A DNA stretch of 64,000 nt, from the NCBI GenBank assembly GCA_012517315.1, contig JAAYVE010000055.1, forward strand, positions 62,001-126,000, read 5' to 3'. The DNA is from Deltaproteobacteria bacterium (GTDB lineage: Bacteria; Desulfobacterota; Syntrophobacteria; Syntrophobacterales; Syntrophobacteraceae). Shown here piece after piece: positions 17,255 through 27,200 of the stretch (within the stretch, counting starts at the first letter, position 1; each line of letters starts with the position of its first letter). The notes under the pieces are model-generated. The model saw nothing but the letters and a program-made list of their open reading frames with translations. It was not told where the DNA came from and did no database searches. The position numbers were made by a program, and so were the translations under genes.

Positions 17255-18216
17255 CTTTTTCGAACCTCTCGCAATGAAACGCCGAAATCTTTCCCCTTGC
17301 CGCGCAGCCTCCTCCCAGGGTGAGAAAACTCCTCAATCGGGCTCTTGACCTTATTTTCCTATGAATACTCGGCATGGGGCCATTCATGCTTGAAGGGCAA
17401 TGTGAGGTCCGGTGAAATGACCCGAAGAAATGCTTAAAGAGATATGATTGGAGAGTCGGTCGGTTACTCCGGGCTGGAACAGGACGGGCACACACCTGTA
17501 CAAAAAGATGAAACCTCTCTTTTCTGGAAAGGTCGGTACCCTGCCCCTCACAAACGGTCTCAAGGCCGGGGCTCTGCCCTCGATCACCCGACCAACGGCC
17601 CAGAACACCGAGTCCACGTCACACCGCATCCGCCATAGCCACTGCAAGAGGTAAGGTTTTTGACAGCAGGTCAGGGGTGCGGCCTCCAACCCGATCGATT
17701 TGCTCCCGGCGTGTTTCCCTTTTTGGAGGAAAGCCGATTCTGTCGGAGTACTGCAAAACAGCTCGGTCTCAGGAAGAATACCGGTATGAACATTGTCACA
17801 AGGACCAAACAGCGGGAATGATCCCTCAAACCGTTCAGGGCACGTTGATCGTTTTGGAAAACGATGGCTTTTGCATTTGGAGAGCTTCGTTGACCCGATG
17901 GCACTGAAAGGGCGTTTGGAACTGGAACGAAAAGCTGGATCGCTGACTATTCTGGTAATGGTTGTGTTGTTTGCCCCTGTTAGTGCGAATGTGGGGGTTT
18001 CCCTGAATTGGACTGCAGGGTCCACCCCCGCCTGCGCGGGGAAACCGGCTGTTGCAAGGTGAGAAGAAGGCCATGGTGACGCATCTCATCATTGCCGGAT
18101 GACAAAGAGCCCTCTTCCTTGAAGAGCTTCCCTCAAAGACTTTCTTGCGGTCTTGCCCTTGCCAGGTGTTACATGAGCACCAGAGATCACGCAGCAAAAA
18201 GGAGGTTCCCAAGTGT
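17255..18216. other. Long gene-poor region with an orphan CRISPR-like repeat
   Basis: About 960 bases without a credible gene. Open frames on both strands (the longest, 17384-18025 minus) have no ribosome site and no recognisable family; part of their odd Pro/Gly-rich coding is caused by the CRISPR-like repeat near 18019. This may be a decayed accessory locus. No transposase fragment or spacer array was recognised. Confidence 0.5.
18019..18047. repeat. Isolated type I-E-like CRISPR repeat
   Basis: The ~29-bp element starting GGTCCACCCCCGCCTG and ending CGGGGAAACCG has the hallmarks of type I-E repeats: a perfect 6-bp stem CCCCGC (18026-18031)/GCGGGG (18036-18041) with a 4-base loop, and a GGTCC... 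to ...GGGGAA layout. No second copy is found one unit (~61 bp) away on either side, and no cas genes are in the window. Confidence 0.55.
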
Positions 18217-19209
18217 TCACGGAAGGGGCGAAGATGCCGCCTCCCGTTTGAGACCGAGCTCTCTTGAGACCACGACCCACGGATCCTGTGCAGGCTCCCT
18301 TGTCATCGCCCGGTAAAGCCTTTGGCAATCGGAGAAGGTCAGACGGTCTACCACGCGGTTGACCCTGGCTTCATCCAGGCAATGGGGGGTGGGTTCGTCA
18401 CCGGGAAGGAGTTCCCGTTTGTCGATGAGGCGGATGTAGACAAGGCTTCGAGCGGCGAAGAGGTCCCCCAGGGGTTCGTCGATCCTGCCGTGGATGGAAT
18501 AGTGAAGCGTCAAGACATCCCCCGGGCCGAGGTTGCGCCGTTTCCCACCGTGGCGGCGCACGGCAGGTTCCAGCAGGTGGCGGATCCGGATGCGTCCTGC
18601 TCCATCCAGGAACCTGCGGAGAAACGTGAAGAGGGGATAGTGGATGTAACCCGCTTCGATGAACAGGGATTTTCCGTGCCCGGCCAGTGGAGCGATAGCC
18701 GCCGCCCGCAGGCGCTCCCTCAGGAGCAAACGCTCGGCGTCTGCCCGCGCAAATCGTTTCACCGCCTCCACCACCCCTCTGAAGGCATCCCCCCTGCTGG
18801 CCGCATAGAAAGCAATGAGCAACCCGGTGGCCTCTCTCTCCTTCTGGTACACCTCACGCAGTTTCGATACGGCCAGAACGTCTTCCGGGGTCTTGCCGGA
18901 AGCGAAAAGCTCGTGGATCTCCAAAAGCGTTTCCAGGTAAGGTTCCACCTGCAGGATGGCCTTCCCCGTTTTCCTGAGCCTCTGAAGCTCCCGGCACATC
19001 CTTTCGTCAAAAAGAGGGAACTGGGAATCCACAGCCAGCAGGTACTCTTCCACGGGGATATGGTCCTCGATCATCTCCGCGAATCCCGGCGTAGGCGGTT
19101 CCTCCAGCACCGTCACATCATGGCGCTCCATTTCCTCCCGCATGAACGGGATGACTTCCAGGTGGTGGGTCGAAAACCCTATGGTCAGAAGCGTCTCTGC
19201 AGAGGGCAT
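18217..19209 (-). CDS. Unknown conserved-looking soluble protein (330 aa)
   Basis: 330-residue protein with no signal peptide or membrane segment. The N-terminus reads TIGFSTHHLEVIPFMREEM, then a charged helical middle (KLREVYQKEREATGLLIAFY) and a C-terminal region HYPLFTFLRRFLDG followed by GDVLTLHYSIHGRID. I do not recognise a family; the charged His/Glu-rich opening is faintly reminiscent of TraB/ChaN-type proteins, but this is weak. An AGGA site lies close to the ATG at 19209. It is followed at a distance by the gene-poor region; its upstream neighbour is the HAD phosphatase gene on the same strand, starting ~850 bases away after a gap of ~100 bases. Confidence 0.65.
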   Translation of the reverse strand: MPSAETLLTIGFSTHHLEVIPFMREEMERHDVTVLEEPPTPGFAEMIEDHIPVEEYLLAVDSQFPLFDERMCRELQRLRKTGKAILQVEPYLETLLEIHELFASGKTPEDVLAVSKLREVYQKEREATGLLIAFYAASRGDAFRGVVEAVKRFARADAERLLLRERLRAAAIAPLAGHGKSLFIEAGYIHYPLFTFLRRFLDGAGRIRIRHLLEPAVRRHGGKRRNLGPGDVLTLHYSIHGRIDEPLGDLFAARSLVYIRLIDKRELLPGDEPTPHCLDEARVNRVVDRLTFSDCQRLYRAMTREPAQDPWVVVSRELGLKREAASSPLP

Positions 19210-19315
19210 TCCTGATTTGCACCCTTTTCATGGAGAGCACGGGATGGATCCCCCTTTAGAGTGGGGCAGGGCGGCCAGCCCGATGAAACCGGTATGAGGA
19301 GACCTGCCGCTGGGT

Positions 19316-20056
19316 TCATCGCCATCCGAGTCCCCTGATGGCCCGGGGCAGTTCGGAAAATTCCCGAATGACCCTGTCGGGTTCCACTCCGGCCATTTCT
19401 TGCAGCCCCTGGTTGGATGGAAAGAAGACTGTCTTGAGGCCCAGTTGCCGTGCGCCGAAGATGTCCCTGTACATGTCGTTGCCGACGAAGAGCACCTCTT
19501 CCCCCTTGAGGTTTATGCCGCTAAGGGCCTTCTGCATCAGTCTTCCGTCGGGTTTCCTGAAACCGTGATCGCTGGAAATGACGATGGGGTTGAAGTAGGA
19601 TGCGATCCCGACGGCCTGCATCTCGGGCAGGACCCAGGCGGCCTGCCCGTCGGTCACGACGGCGAGCCGGAAGTGCGTCTTCAGTTCGTCCAGAACCTTC
19701 TTCACGCCTGGGTAGAGTTCCAGGCGCTCCCTTGAGATCCCACGATACATTTCGGCCAGAAAGAGAGGGAGCTGTTTCAGCTTGGCAGACGGGAGAAGAC
19801 CGGATCCCCCCGGATTGCGCCTGATGAATTCCCGCCAGACCTCCACGGCTTCGAATTCCGGGTATTTCTCCCGTTGTTCACGGCGCTGCTCTTCCACGAT
19901 CTGATAGTACACGCTCCGGACCTCTCCCCGGTCCAGGTGGATTCCCTGATAGGTGAGAAAGTGACTGACGGCCCGGTAGATTTCCTCCGAGTCTTCATTG
20001 GTATGAATGTCGATGAGCGTTCCATAGAGATCGAAGATGATCCCTCGGAGTTTCAT
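19316..20056 (-). CDS. HAD-superfamily phosphatase/hydrolase
   Basis: 246-residue haloacid-dehalogenase-fold hydrolase. Motif I is IIFDLYGTLID (nucleophile Asp 9), motif II VVTDGQ, motif III FRKPDGR (Lys), motif IV VGNDMYRDIFGAR. The helical cap lies between residues ~15 and 95. A Tyr in place of Asp at the second position of motif I (DLYGT) resembles the dehalogenase/phosphatase subgroup, so a phosphomonoester is plausible but the substrate is unknown. Its ATG overlaps the stop of the upstream phosphotransferase gene by the sequence ATGA, so the two are coupled. Confidence 0.88.
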   Translation of the reverse strand: MKLRGIIFDLYGTLIDIHTNEDSEEIYRAVSHFLTYQGIHLDRGEVRSVYYQIVEEQRREQREKYPEFEAVEVWREFIRRNPGGSGLLPSAKLKQLPLFLAEMYRGISRERLELYPGVKKVLDELKTHFRLAVVTDGQAAWVLPEMQAVGIASYFNPIVISSDHGFRKPDGRLMQKALSGINLKGEEVLFVGNDMYRDIFGARQLGLKTVFFPSNQGLQEMAGVEPDRVIREFSELPRAIRGLGWR

Positions 20057-21072
20057 ACCCTCGCCTCCAGTGTGTTGATGGCCTCTTCAACAAGACTTCG
20101 CCGATAGTCCGGAGTGATCCAGGAATTGCGGGCGATCCGCAGGAGGGTGATCCCCATGTAAAAGGGGAGGCGGCGCGTGATGCGGGAGAAGGCTTGCTCA
20201 CGGTCCTCCAGATGGCCGCAGTACTCCCGGAGGAAATGCCCGATATAGGGTTCTGCGGCCGACGGATTTCCGGTGCACCGGAGGAACACGTGCTTCAGTT
20301 CACCGCAGAGCCGGCCCACATCGAAAACCGGATCGGCCCATTGCATCCGTTCGAGATCGATGGCCATCACGTCCATGCCCTTTCCGAAAAGGAAGTTGGA
20401 AGGGGTTGCGTCCCCATGGACCAGCACGGAAGGCTCTTCCCACATGAAGCTTCGCTGCAGCCACCTCTCCCCGAGGGACCAAAGCCTATCGGAGCATTGC
20501 CGGTCCAACCCCCACCTCTCCTCCAGAGATCTGAGGACTCGCGCCGTGTAGTAGAGGCTCTCCCTGAAATCGACGCTCCATTCCCCCGCCGTGCGGCAGT
20601 GGAAAACGGCCAGAAAACAGGCAAGGGCCTTGAGCTTTCGAAACAGTCGGTCGACCATTCCACAGTGAATGGCGTCGTCGATGACAGCGCTCACGGAATC
20701 CCCTTCCAGGTATTCCACCACCAGCACGTTGTCAATGGACGGGTTGAAACCGAAAGGCCTCACGACGTAATGGGGACGATTGCAGAAACCCAACCGGCGC
20801 AGAAACGTCAGGTTGTTGAATTCCGTCTCGCCTTTCCTGCAAGCGTGTTGGGGGTCCCATGACTTGAAGAACTTGGCCACCCATCGGACCGTTCCCCCCT
20901 TCTCCTCGTACAGATAGACGTTCTGAGAATCGGTGAACCGAAAGACCCGGTAGCACGCGTCGGGAATATGAAGCCCCAGCTGCGGGGCGATTTGGGACTG
21001 GAGGTATTCGTAAAGGGGGTCCTCGCGCTGGAGATGTCCAAGATATCGACCGTTTTTGGATGCATTTCCCAT
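20053..21072 (-). CDS. Aminoglycoside-phosphotransferase-fold (APH) kinase
   Basis: 339-residue protein of the APH/choline kinase fold. Key residues are visible: WVAKFFKS (ATP-binding Lys region), VVEYLEGDSV (hinge), catalytic loop VLVHGDATPSNFLF (HGDxxxxN), and the metal-binding IDLERMQWADPVFD. In small-molecule kinases these phosphorylate hydroxyls of sugars, amines or antibiotics; nothing here indicates drug resistance. It overlaps the HAD phosphatase start, giving a kinase/phosphatase pair. The ribosome site before the ATG at 21072 is weak. Confidence 0.85.
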   Translation of the reverse strand: MGNASKNGRYLGHLQREDPLYEYLQSQIAPQLGLHIPDACYRVFRFTDSQNVYLYEEKGGTVRWVAKFFKSWDPQHACRKGETEFNNLTFLRRLGFCNRPHYVVRPFGFNPSIDNVLVVEYLEGDSVSAVIDDAIHCGMVDRLFRKLKALACFLAVFHCRTAGEWSVDFRESLYYTARVLRSLEERWGLDRQCSDRLWSLGERWLQRSFMWEEPSVLVHGDATPSNFLFGKGMDVMAIDLERMQWADPVFDVGRLCGELKHVFLRCTGNPSAAEPYIGHFLREYCGHLEDREQAFSRITRRLPFYMGITLLRIARNSWITPDYRRSLVEEAINTLEARV

Positions 21073-21315
21073 GTTGAAGACTCACGCCCCGACGTGATGT
21101 GTGCCTGCGGCTTGGAACGATTCCCGGAAAACGGTATGATCTTCCTGCGCACAACGCTTCCCGTTGGGCTCAGTTGAATCCTGCACGACATCATCATATC
21201 ACGGAAAAAGCGATGCGCCCCCCTTTACCGCACCCACGAAAAAGGGGAGTGATCGGGATGGTTCAGACTTTCAAGGGTTCTCTTCAATCCAGGCTTCCTG
21301 GAGGTCTTGTCCACA

Positions 21316-22593
21316 ATGTCGCGCCGGCCCTGCTCGACGGATGAAACCCGCAACCTCGTCACCGGCCGTTCGGAGTCCCCAAAGGATATTCGTATGAAAA
21401 ACATGGCAGAGATGGGGTATCGGTTGGAACAGACCGTTTTGCTGGCCGACCGTCTGCAGGCGAGAAGGGCCGACCTCCAGGAAGCAGCGGCTCTGGATGC
21501 AGGCTTTCCGGCAAGGATCACGCGCATGGAAGTGGACTTGTCGGTAGAGCATCTTCGGACCATGGCCGAAGAAATCCCCTGGGTGGAAAAGAGGAAACCC
21601 TTCGGGACCGTGGCCGCCATCTTCCCTTACGACGCCCCGGCCGTCATGCTGGCCCGAATGGGCGGGGCAGCACTGCTCACGGGAAACCGTCTGCGGTTTA
21701 GCTTTTCTTCCCTCACACCTCGCTGCGCCATAGTTTTGTCCGAAATTTGCGGCCCTGTGGAAGGCTTGGAACCCATTGCCGGGATGGACAACCGGGAATT
21801 CGGAGAGGAGTGCGTCAGAGACACCTCGGTCCGCGTGCTTTTCATATCGGGGGCATCGGCCGTGGGGGAAGCGTATCGCTCCCATGCAGACGCCTTTGAC
21901 AAGCTCTTTTTTGCAGGTCCGGGCGGCATGCCCGCAGCCGTCGTCTTCGAGGACGCCGACCCGGCCGCGGCAAGCCGCTTCATCGCCCGCCGGGCGTTCA
22001 TCAACGGCGGCCAGTACTGCACAACCCTGAAAAAGGCGCTCATCCATCAGTCGCTTTATGAGCAGGTGCGGGAGCACGTGCTGACTTCGGCGGAGAATCT
22101 GCGTGTCGGGGACCCAATGGATCCGCAGACCGCCGTGGGCCCCATCCGTGTCGCAAGGACCCGCCGCATCCTGGAAAAGGCCCTCGAAAAATGCCCCTAT
22201 GCCCACCGCCTCAGCGGAGAGATACATGGAGAAACGGTCCGTCCCTTCGTCCTCGAGGTGGAGAGCGGTGACCCGATTCCCGACATGGAACTCTTCGGTC
22301 CTTTTCTCCTGCTCAAGCCTTTCCAGGAAGCCGACCGCGCCATTGAAGAAGTCGTTCGGACCCGGTATGGATTTCTCCTGGCATTTTTCGGTTCGGTGCG
22401 GCAAGACACACGGGCGATCTTCAACGACCACTTCGGCATGGTCCACGACAATCCCGATTTCCTCTTCACACCACTTCGTATTCCATTCGGGGGGAAAAAG
22501 GAGAGCGGCTGGATCATGGAGAAGCGGGGCGGCCGCTGGGCTCTCCGGGACGGGGCGTTCCTCTACAGCCGCGAGTTGACACGGTCGGACTGA
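21316..22593 (+). CDS. Aldehyde-dehydrogenase-superfamily protein with altered general base
   Basis: About 425 residues of the ALDH fold. The NAD-binding region has VEKRKPFGTVAAIFPYDAP; the nucleophile Cys is in INGGQYCTT; the C-terminal signature is LRIPFGGKKESGW. The usual general-base motif (ELGGK) is replaced by FFAGPGGMPAAVVFEDAD, so the catalytic Glu is missing. Length is short (family 450-500). The ATG at 21316 has GGAGG 11 bases upstream; the TTG at 21307 is too close to that site, and ATG 21394 with AAGGA is an alternative. It may act as an acylating dehydrogenase, which does not need this Glu, or be inactive. Confidence 0.75.
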   Translation: MSRRPCSTDETRNLVTGRSESPKDIRMKNMAEMGYRLEQTVLLADRLQARRADLQEAAALDAGFPARITRMEVDLSVEHLRTMAEEIPWVEKRKPFGTVAAIFPYDAPAVMLARMGGAALLTGNRLRFSFSSLTPRCAIVLSEICGPVEGLEPIAGMDNREFGEECVRDTSVRVLFISGASAVGEAYRSHADAFDKLFFAGPGGMPAAVVFEDADPAAASRFIARRAFINGGQYCTTLKKALIHQSLYEQVREHVLTSAENLRVGDPMDPQTAVGPIRVARTRRILEKALEKCPYAHRLSGEIHGETVRPFVLEVESGDPIPDMELFGPFLLLKPFQEADRAIEEVVRTRYGFLLAFFGSVRQDTRAIFNDHFGMVHDNPDFLFTPLRIPFGGKKESGWIMEKRGGRWALRDGAFLYSRELTRSD

Positions 22594-22820
22594 ATGGTCG
22601 AAGCTATGGTGGGGAACACTCTTTCGTGGAAAAGGGGCCCCCATCGCGGGGATGGATCCACTTCACGCTCTTTCTTCGATCTCCCCGGTCAGGGGACCTT
22701 TCCCGTTCCGGAAACCGGGAACGCAGGCCAGCAAACCTCAGGTCGATCAGGCTTCACAGACCCCCACGCCGATTTTTGGCCGAGAAGGGCCCAGATGGGA
22801 GATTCCCCCTCTCAGATCCC

Positions 22821-24239
22821 TCACGTGGCATCCCATCCACCGCCCAATACGGCGTAGAGCTTCACCTGGCTCGAGAGTTTTTCCAAACGGATGTTGATCA
22901 GCCTCAATTCCGCAGCGTACAGGGAGCGCTGGGCGTCCAGCACACCGAGGTAGTTGTCGATCCCCTTGGTATAACGAGCGTTTGAAAGGCGGTACGTCTC
23001 CGCTTGGGCATGGACCACGGATTCCTGGGCGGTAAGCTGTTCTTCCACCGTGCCCCGCACCGCAAGGACATCGGCCACTTCCCTAAAGGCGTTCTGGATC
23101 GCTTTCTCATACTGGGCCAGAGCGATTTCCCTTTGCGCCTTGCTCGCCTTCAGAGCCGACCAGAGACGTGCGTCGAAAATGGGCATGATGACCTGAGGAG
23201 CGTAATTCCAGACGAAGGAACCCGCGCTGAAAAGCCCCGTCAGGTCGGCACTCGCTGTTCCCAGGGCGGTGGTGAGGGAGATGCGCGGAAAGAAGGCCGC
23301 CCGGGCGGCGCCGATATCGGCGTTGTTGGCCTTGAGGAGGTGTTCCGCCTGGAGGATATCCGGCCGCTGAAGGAGCACCTCGGACGAAAGGCCCGGGGAG
23401 ATATCCACGGTGGGCTTTACAGCACTCAGGTCCGGGGGCAGGAGATCGGCCGGCACCGGAGCGCCCGCCAGCAGATCCAGGGCGTTTTCCTCCTGGGCCA
23501 CCAGTCTGACAAAGAGGGCTTCATCCACGCGGGCCGCATCCACGCGCGTTTGCGCCTGACGAAGGTCCAGTTCCGGTGCGAGTCCCACCTCGTAGCGTCG
23601 GCGGATGAGGTCATAAGCTTCCTGCTGGGTCCGCAGGGTGGACCGGGTGACGTTGAGACCTTCCCTGTCCGCCGCCAGGGACAGATACACCTGAGCGATT
23701 TCCGAAATGAGGAGTATCTGAGCACTGCGGCGGGCCTCCTCCGTGGCCAGATATTCCTCCAGGGCCCTGTCTTTCAGGCTGCGGATGCGACCGAAGAAGT
23801 CAATCTCCCAGGAAAGAACGCCCAGATTGGCACTGTATTGCTGAGTCGTCTTGGACTTCCCGTCACTGGAGAGATCACCGGGGATCCGCTGCCTTTCCCC
23901 AGCGGCAAAGGCATCCAAGGTGGGGAACAGCTGTGCGCGTTGAATGCCGTAAAGGGCGCGAGCCTTCTCCACGTTCAGTGCGGCAGTCCGCAGGTCGCGG
24001 TTGTTGTCCAGCGCCATCCGGATGATCTTCTGTAGGCGTTCGTCCCTGTAAAACTCCCGCCAGTGCAGGTCGGTCGCCCTTGGAGTGGCCGGCGTGACCG
24101 GTGCCTCCTTGTAGGCGGCCCCGCTGGGCCATTCCGCAGGGATGGGCGCTTGAGGCCTTGTGTACTTGGGAGCCAGCGTGCAGCCGCCCAAGCCCACCAC
24201 CGCTGTGACCAAGAGCAAGAACTTAACGTATCTGAGCAT
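22821..24239 (-). CDS. Outer-membrane efflux lipoprotein (NodT/OprM family)
   Basis: 472-residue outer-membrane channel of the RND tripartite pump. The ATG at 24239 (after AAGGAAGGG) starts a lipoprotein signal with lipobox VVGLGGC. The mature protein has the two repeated OEP blocks: LNVEKARALYGIQRAQLFPTL and YEVGLAPELDLRQAQT, with LLQRPDILQAEHLLKANN and DNYLGVLDAQRSLYAAEL in the second half. It starts one base after the RND gene stop, so it is the third cistron of the pump operon. The open frame upstream of 24239 overlaps the RND gene and is not used. Confidence 0.93.
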   Translation of the reverse strand: MLRYVKFLLLVTAVVGLGGCTLAPKYTRPQAPIPAEWPSGAAYKEAPVTPATPRATDLHWREFYRDERLQKIIRMALDNNRDLRTAALNVEKARALYGIQRAQLFPTLDAFAAGERQRIPGDLSSDGKSKTTQQYSANLGVLSWEIDFFGRIRSLKDRALEEYLATEEARRSAQILLISEIAQVYLSLAADREGLNVTRSTLRTQQEAYDLIRRRYEVGLAPELDLRQAQTRVDAARVDEALFVRLVAQEENALDLLAGAPVPADLLPPDLSAVKPTVDISPGLSSEVLLQRPDILQAEHLLKANNADIGAARAAFFPRISLTTALGTASADLTGLFSAGSFVWNYAPQVIMPIFDARLWSALKASKAQREIALAQYEKAIQNAFREVADVLAVRGTVEEQLTAQESVVHAQAETYRLSNARYTKGIDNYLGVLDAQRSLYAAELRLINIRLEKLSSQVKLYAVLGGGWDAT

Positions 24240-24240
24240 C

Positions 24241-27200
24241 TTATAGACCCTTCCTTGAATCCGTCCCGGAGGCGACCTGACCAGAGAGGGGGACGGTTCC
24301 ACGCCGACTCTTGAAGAACCTGTAGATGAGGAAGAAAAAGAGAGGGATGAAAAACAGGTCGATGAAGGTGGCGGAGAGCATGCCACCGGTCACCGCCGTC
24401 CCGATGGCTCTCATCGCTCCGGCCCCGGCCCCCGATGCGATGGCCAAGGGGAGGACACCGAAGAAGAAAGCCAGAGAGGTCATGATGACGGGGCGTAAAC
24501 GGAGCCTGGCTGCGGCGAGGATGGCGGTCAAAAGGTCGGCGCCGTGGGCCATTTGATCCTTGGCGAACTGAATGATGAGGATGGCGTTCTTGGTGGTCAG
24601 TCCAAGGGTGGTGAGAAAGCCGATCTGGAAATAGACGTCGTTGGGAAAACCTCGCAACCAGGTGTTGAGGGCCGCACCGAAGAGACCCAGGGGCAGCATG
24701 AGCAGATTGGTAAAGGGGATGGTCCAGCTCTCGTACAGGGCGGCAACACACAGAAAGATGACCAGCACCGAAAAGGCGTACAGAAGGGGAGCCTGTGAAG
24801 TGGCCATCCGTTCCTGATAGGAAAGGCCGGTCCAATCGAAACCGATTCCCTGGGGCAACCGGGAGGCCAATTCTTCCATGGCGCGCATTGCGTCACCGGA
24901 ACTTTTGCCTGGAGCGGCCTCACCCACGATGTTGACCGACGGAAAGGCGTTGAACCGTTCGAGCCTGGGAGACCCGAAAGACCAATGGCCCGAGGCGAAG
25001 GATGTGTAAGGGACCATTTTGCCAGCAGCATTCTTCACATGGATCTTTTCCAGATCCTTCGGCAACATCCGGTAAGGGGCGTCCGCCTGAACGTAGACCC
25101 CCTTCACACGGCCCGCCTGGATGAAGTCGTTGACGTAGGCGCCGCCAAACGCCGCTGAAAGGGTGTTGTTGATGAGGGTGATGGGAACCCCCAGAGATCC
25201 CGCCTTTTCCCAATCCACGTCCACTCGGAACTCGGGAACATCCTCCATGCCGTTGGGGCGGACTCGAATCAATCGCGGGTCCTGAGCGGCCATCCAGAGC
25301 AACTGGTTCCGGGCGTTCATCAGTGCGCTGTGTCCCAGACCGCCCCGGTCCTGGAGCTGAAAGTCGAACCCCTTGGCCGTTCCCAGTTCAATGACGGCCG
25401 GCGGCGGAAAGGCGAAGACCATCGCCTCCCTCAACTGGGAAAAGGCCGCCATGGCTCTGCCCACGACGGCGTCCACCTTCAGTCCCGGGCCCTCCCGAAG
25501 CTCCCAGTCCTTGAGTTTCACAAAGGAGACCCCCATGTTCTGTCCGCGCCCTGCGAGGCTGATGCCTGCCAGGGTCAGGCAGGTGGCCACCGCGTCTTTT
25601 TCGTTTTCCAGGAAATGAGGCTTAATCTTGTTTTCCAGCAAATTCAGCGTCTGCTCAAGGGTTGCATTGGAGGGAAGGATCGCCTGGACCATCAGAATCC
25701 CCTGGTCCTCGTCGGGGAGATAGGCCGTCGGCATGCGCCAGAACACATATCCCACGGCCGATACGATGGTCAGATAAATGGCGATGTATCGAAACTTTCG
25801 TGAAAAGGACCTCTCCACCGTCCTCACGTACCGGTCCCTGAGGCCGAAGAACAACCGGTCGAACCTCCTGAAGAAAGGGCGCATGAAGAAGATGGCGTTA
25901 TCCGCCGGTTCATGGCCGGGGGGAACGGGCTTGAGAAGAGACGCACAGAGGACGGGAGTGAGGATGAGGGCCACCACCACCGAAAGGAGCATGGCGGAGA
26001 TGATGGTGATGGAGAACTGGCGGTAGATGACCCCCGTCGATCCCCCGAAAAAAGCCATAGGACCAAACACCGCCGACAGGACGAGCCCGATGCCCACCAG
26101 AGCGCTGGTGATCTGATCCATGGACTTGGCGGTCGCCTCCCGGGGGGGCAACCCCTCCTCCGCCATGATTCGTTCCACATTTTCCACGACGACGATGGCG
26201 TCGTCCACCAAGAGGCCGATGGCCAGGACCATGGCGAACATGGTCAGCATGTTGATGGAGAAGCCGAAGAAATTGAGGACCGCGAACGTCCCCAAAAGCA
26301 CCACCGGCACGGCGATGGTGGGGATGAGCGTGGCGCGCAGATTTCCCATGAAAAGGTACATCACCATAAAGACCAGGAAGATGGCCTCAAACAGGGTCTT
26401 CACCACCTCTTTGATGGCCACCCGGGTGAAAGGAGTGGTGTCGTAGGGGTAGACCACCCGCATCCCCGGGGGAAAATAGCGGCTCATTTCCTGGAGCTTC
26501 CCTTTCACCGCGTCCGCCGTGTCCAGGGCGTTGGCTCCCGCGGCTTGACGGATGCCCATGGCCGCGGAAGGCTTTCCGTTGAAATGGGCCAACACATCGT
26601 AGAACTCCGTTCCCAGTTCCGTTCGGGCTACGTCCCTGACCCGCACCACGGACCCGTCGGGGTTGATGCGGATGGGCACCGCCCCGAATTCCTCGGGGGT
26701 TTTGAGCAAGCTCTGGACGATGATGGAGGCGTTCATACGCTGACCCTCCACCGCCGGCGCCCCTCCCAGCTGGCCAGCGGAGACTTCGGCATTGTATGCT
26801 CGAAGCGCCGCGACAACATCCGCCACTGTCAGATGGTAATCCGTAAGTCGGTCCGGGTTGAGCCACACCCGCATGGCATACTGGGAACCGAAGTTCTCCA
26901 CCTCCCCCACCCCCGGAATCCTGGCCAGTGCCTTCTCCAGGTTGGACTGGGCATAGTCGCGCAGATCGTTTCCATCCATGCTTCCGTCTTCGGAGATGAG
27001 CCCCACGATCATCAGCCAGTTGCGCGTGGCCTTTCCCACAGTGACCCCGCGGCTTTGAACCACGTCGGGGAGGCTTGCCAAGGCCAGCTGCAGCTTGTTC
27101 TGAACTTTGGCCCAGGCGACGTCGGGATCGGTCCCGGGAGCGAAGGTCAGCTCAATGCGCGATGTCCCCGAGGAGTCACTCGTCGACGACAGGTAGAGCA

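Noticed and set aside
17384-18025. 213-codon minus-strand open frame and a plus-strand frame (17793-18062).
   Set aside because: No ribosome site or family; composition looks non-coding and part comes from translating the CRISPR-like repeat.
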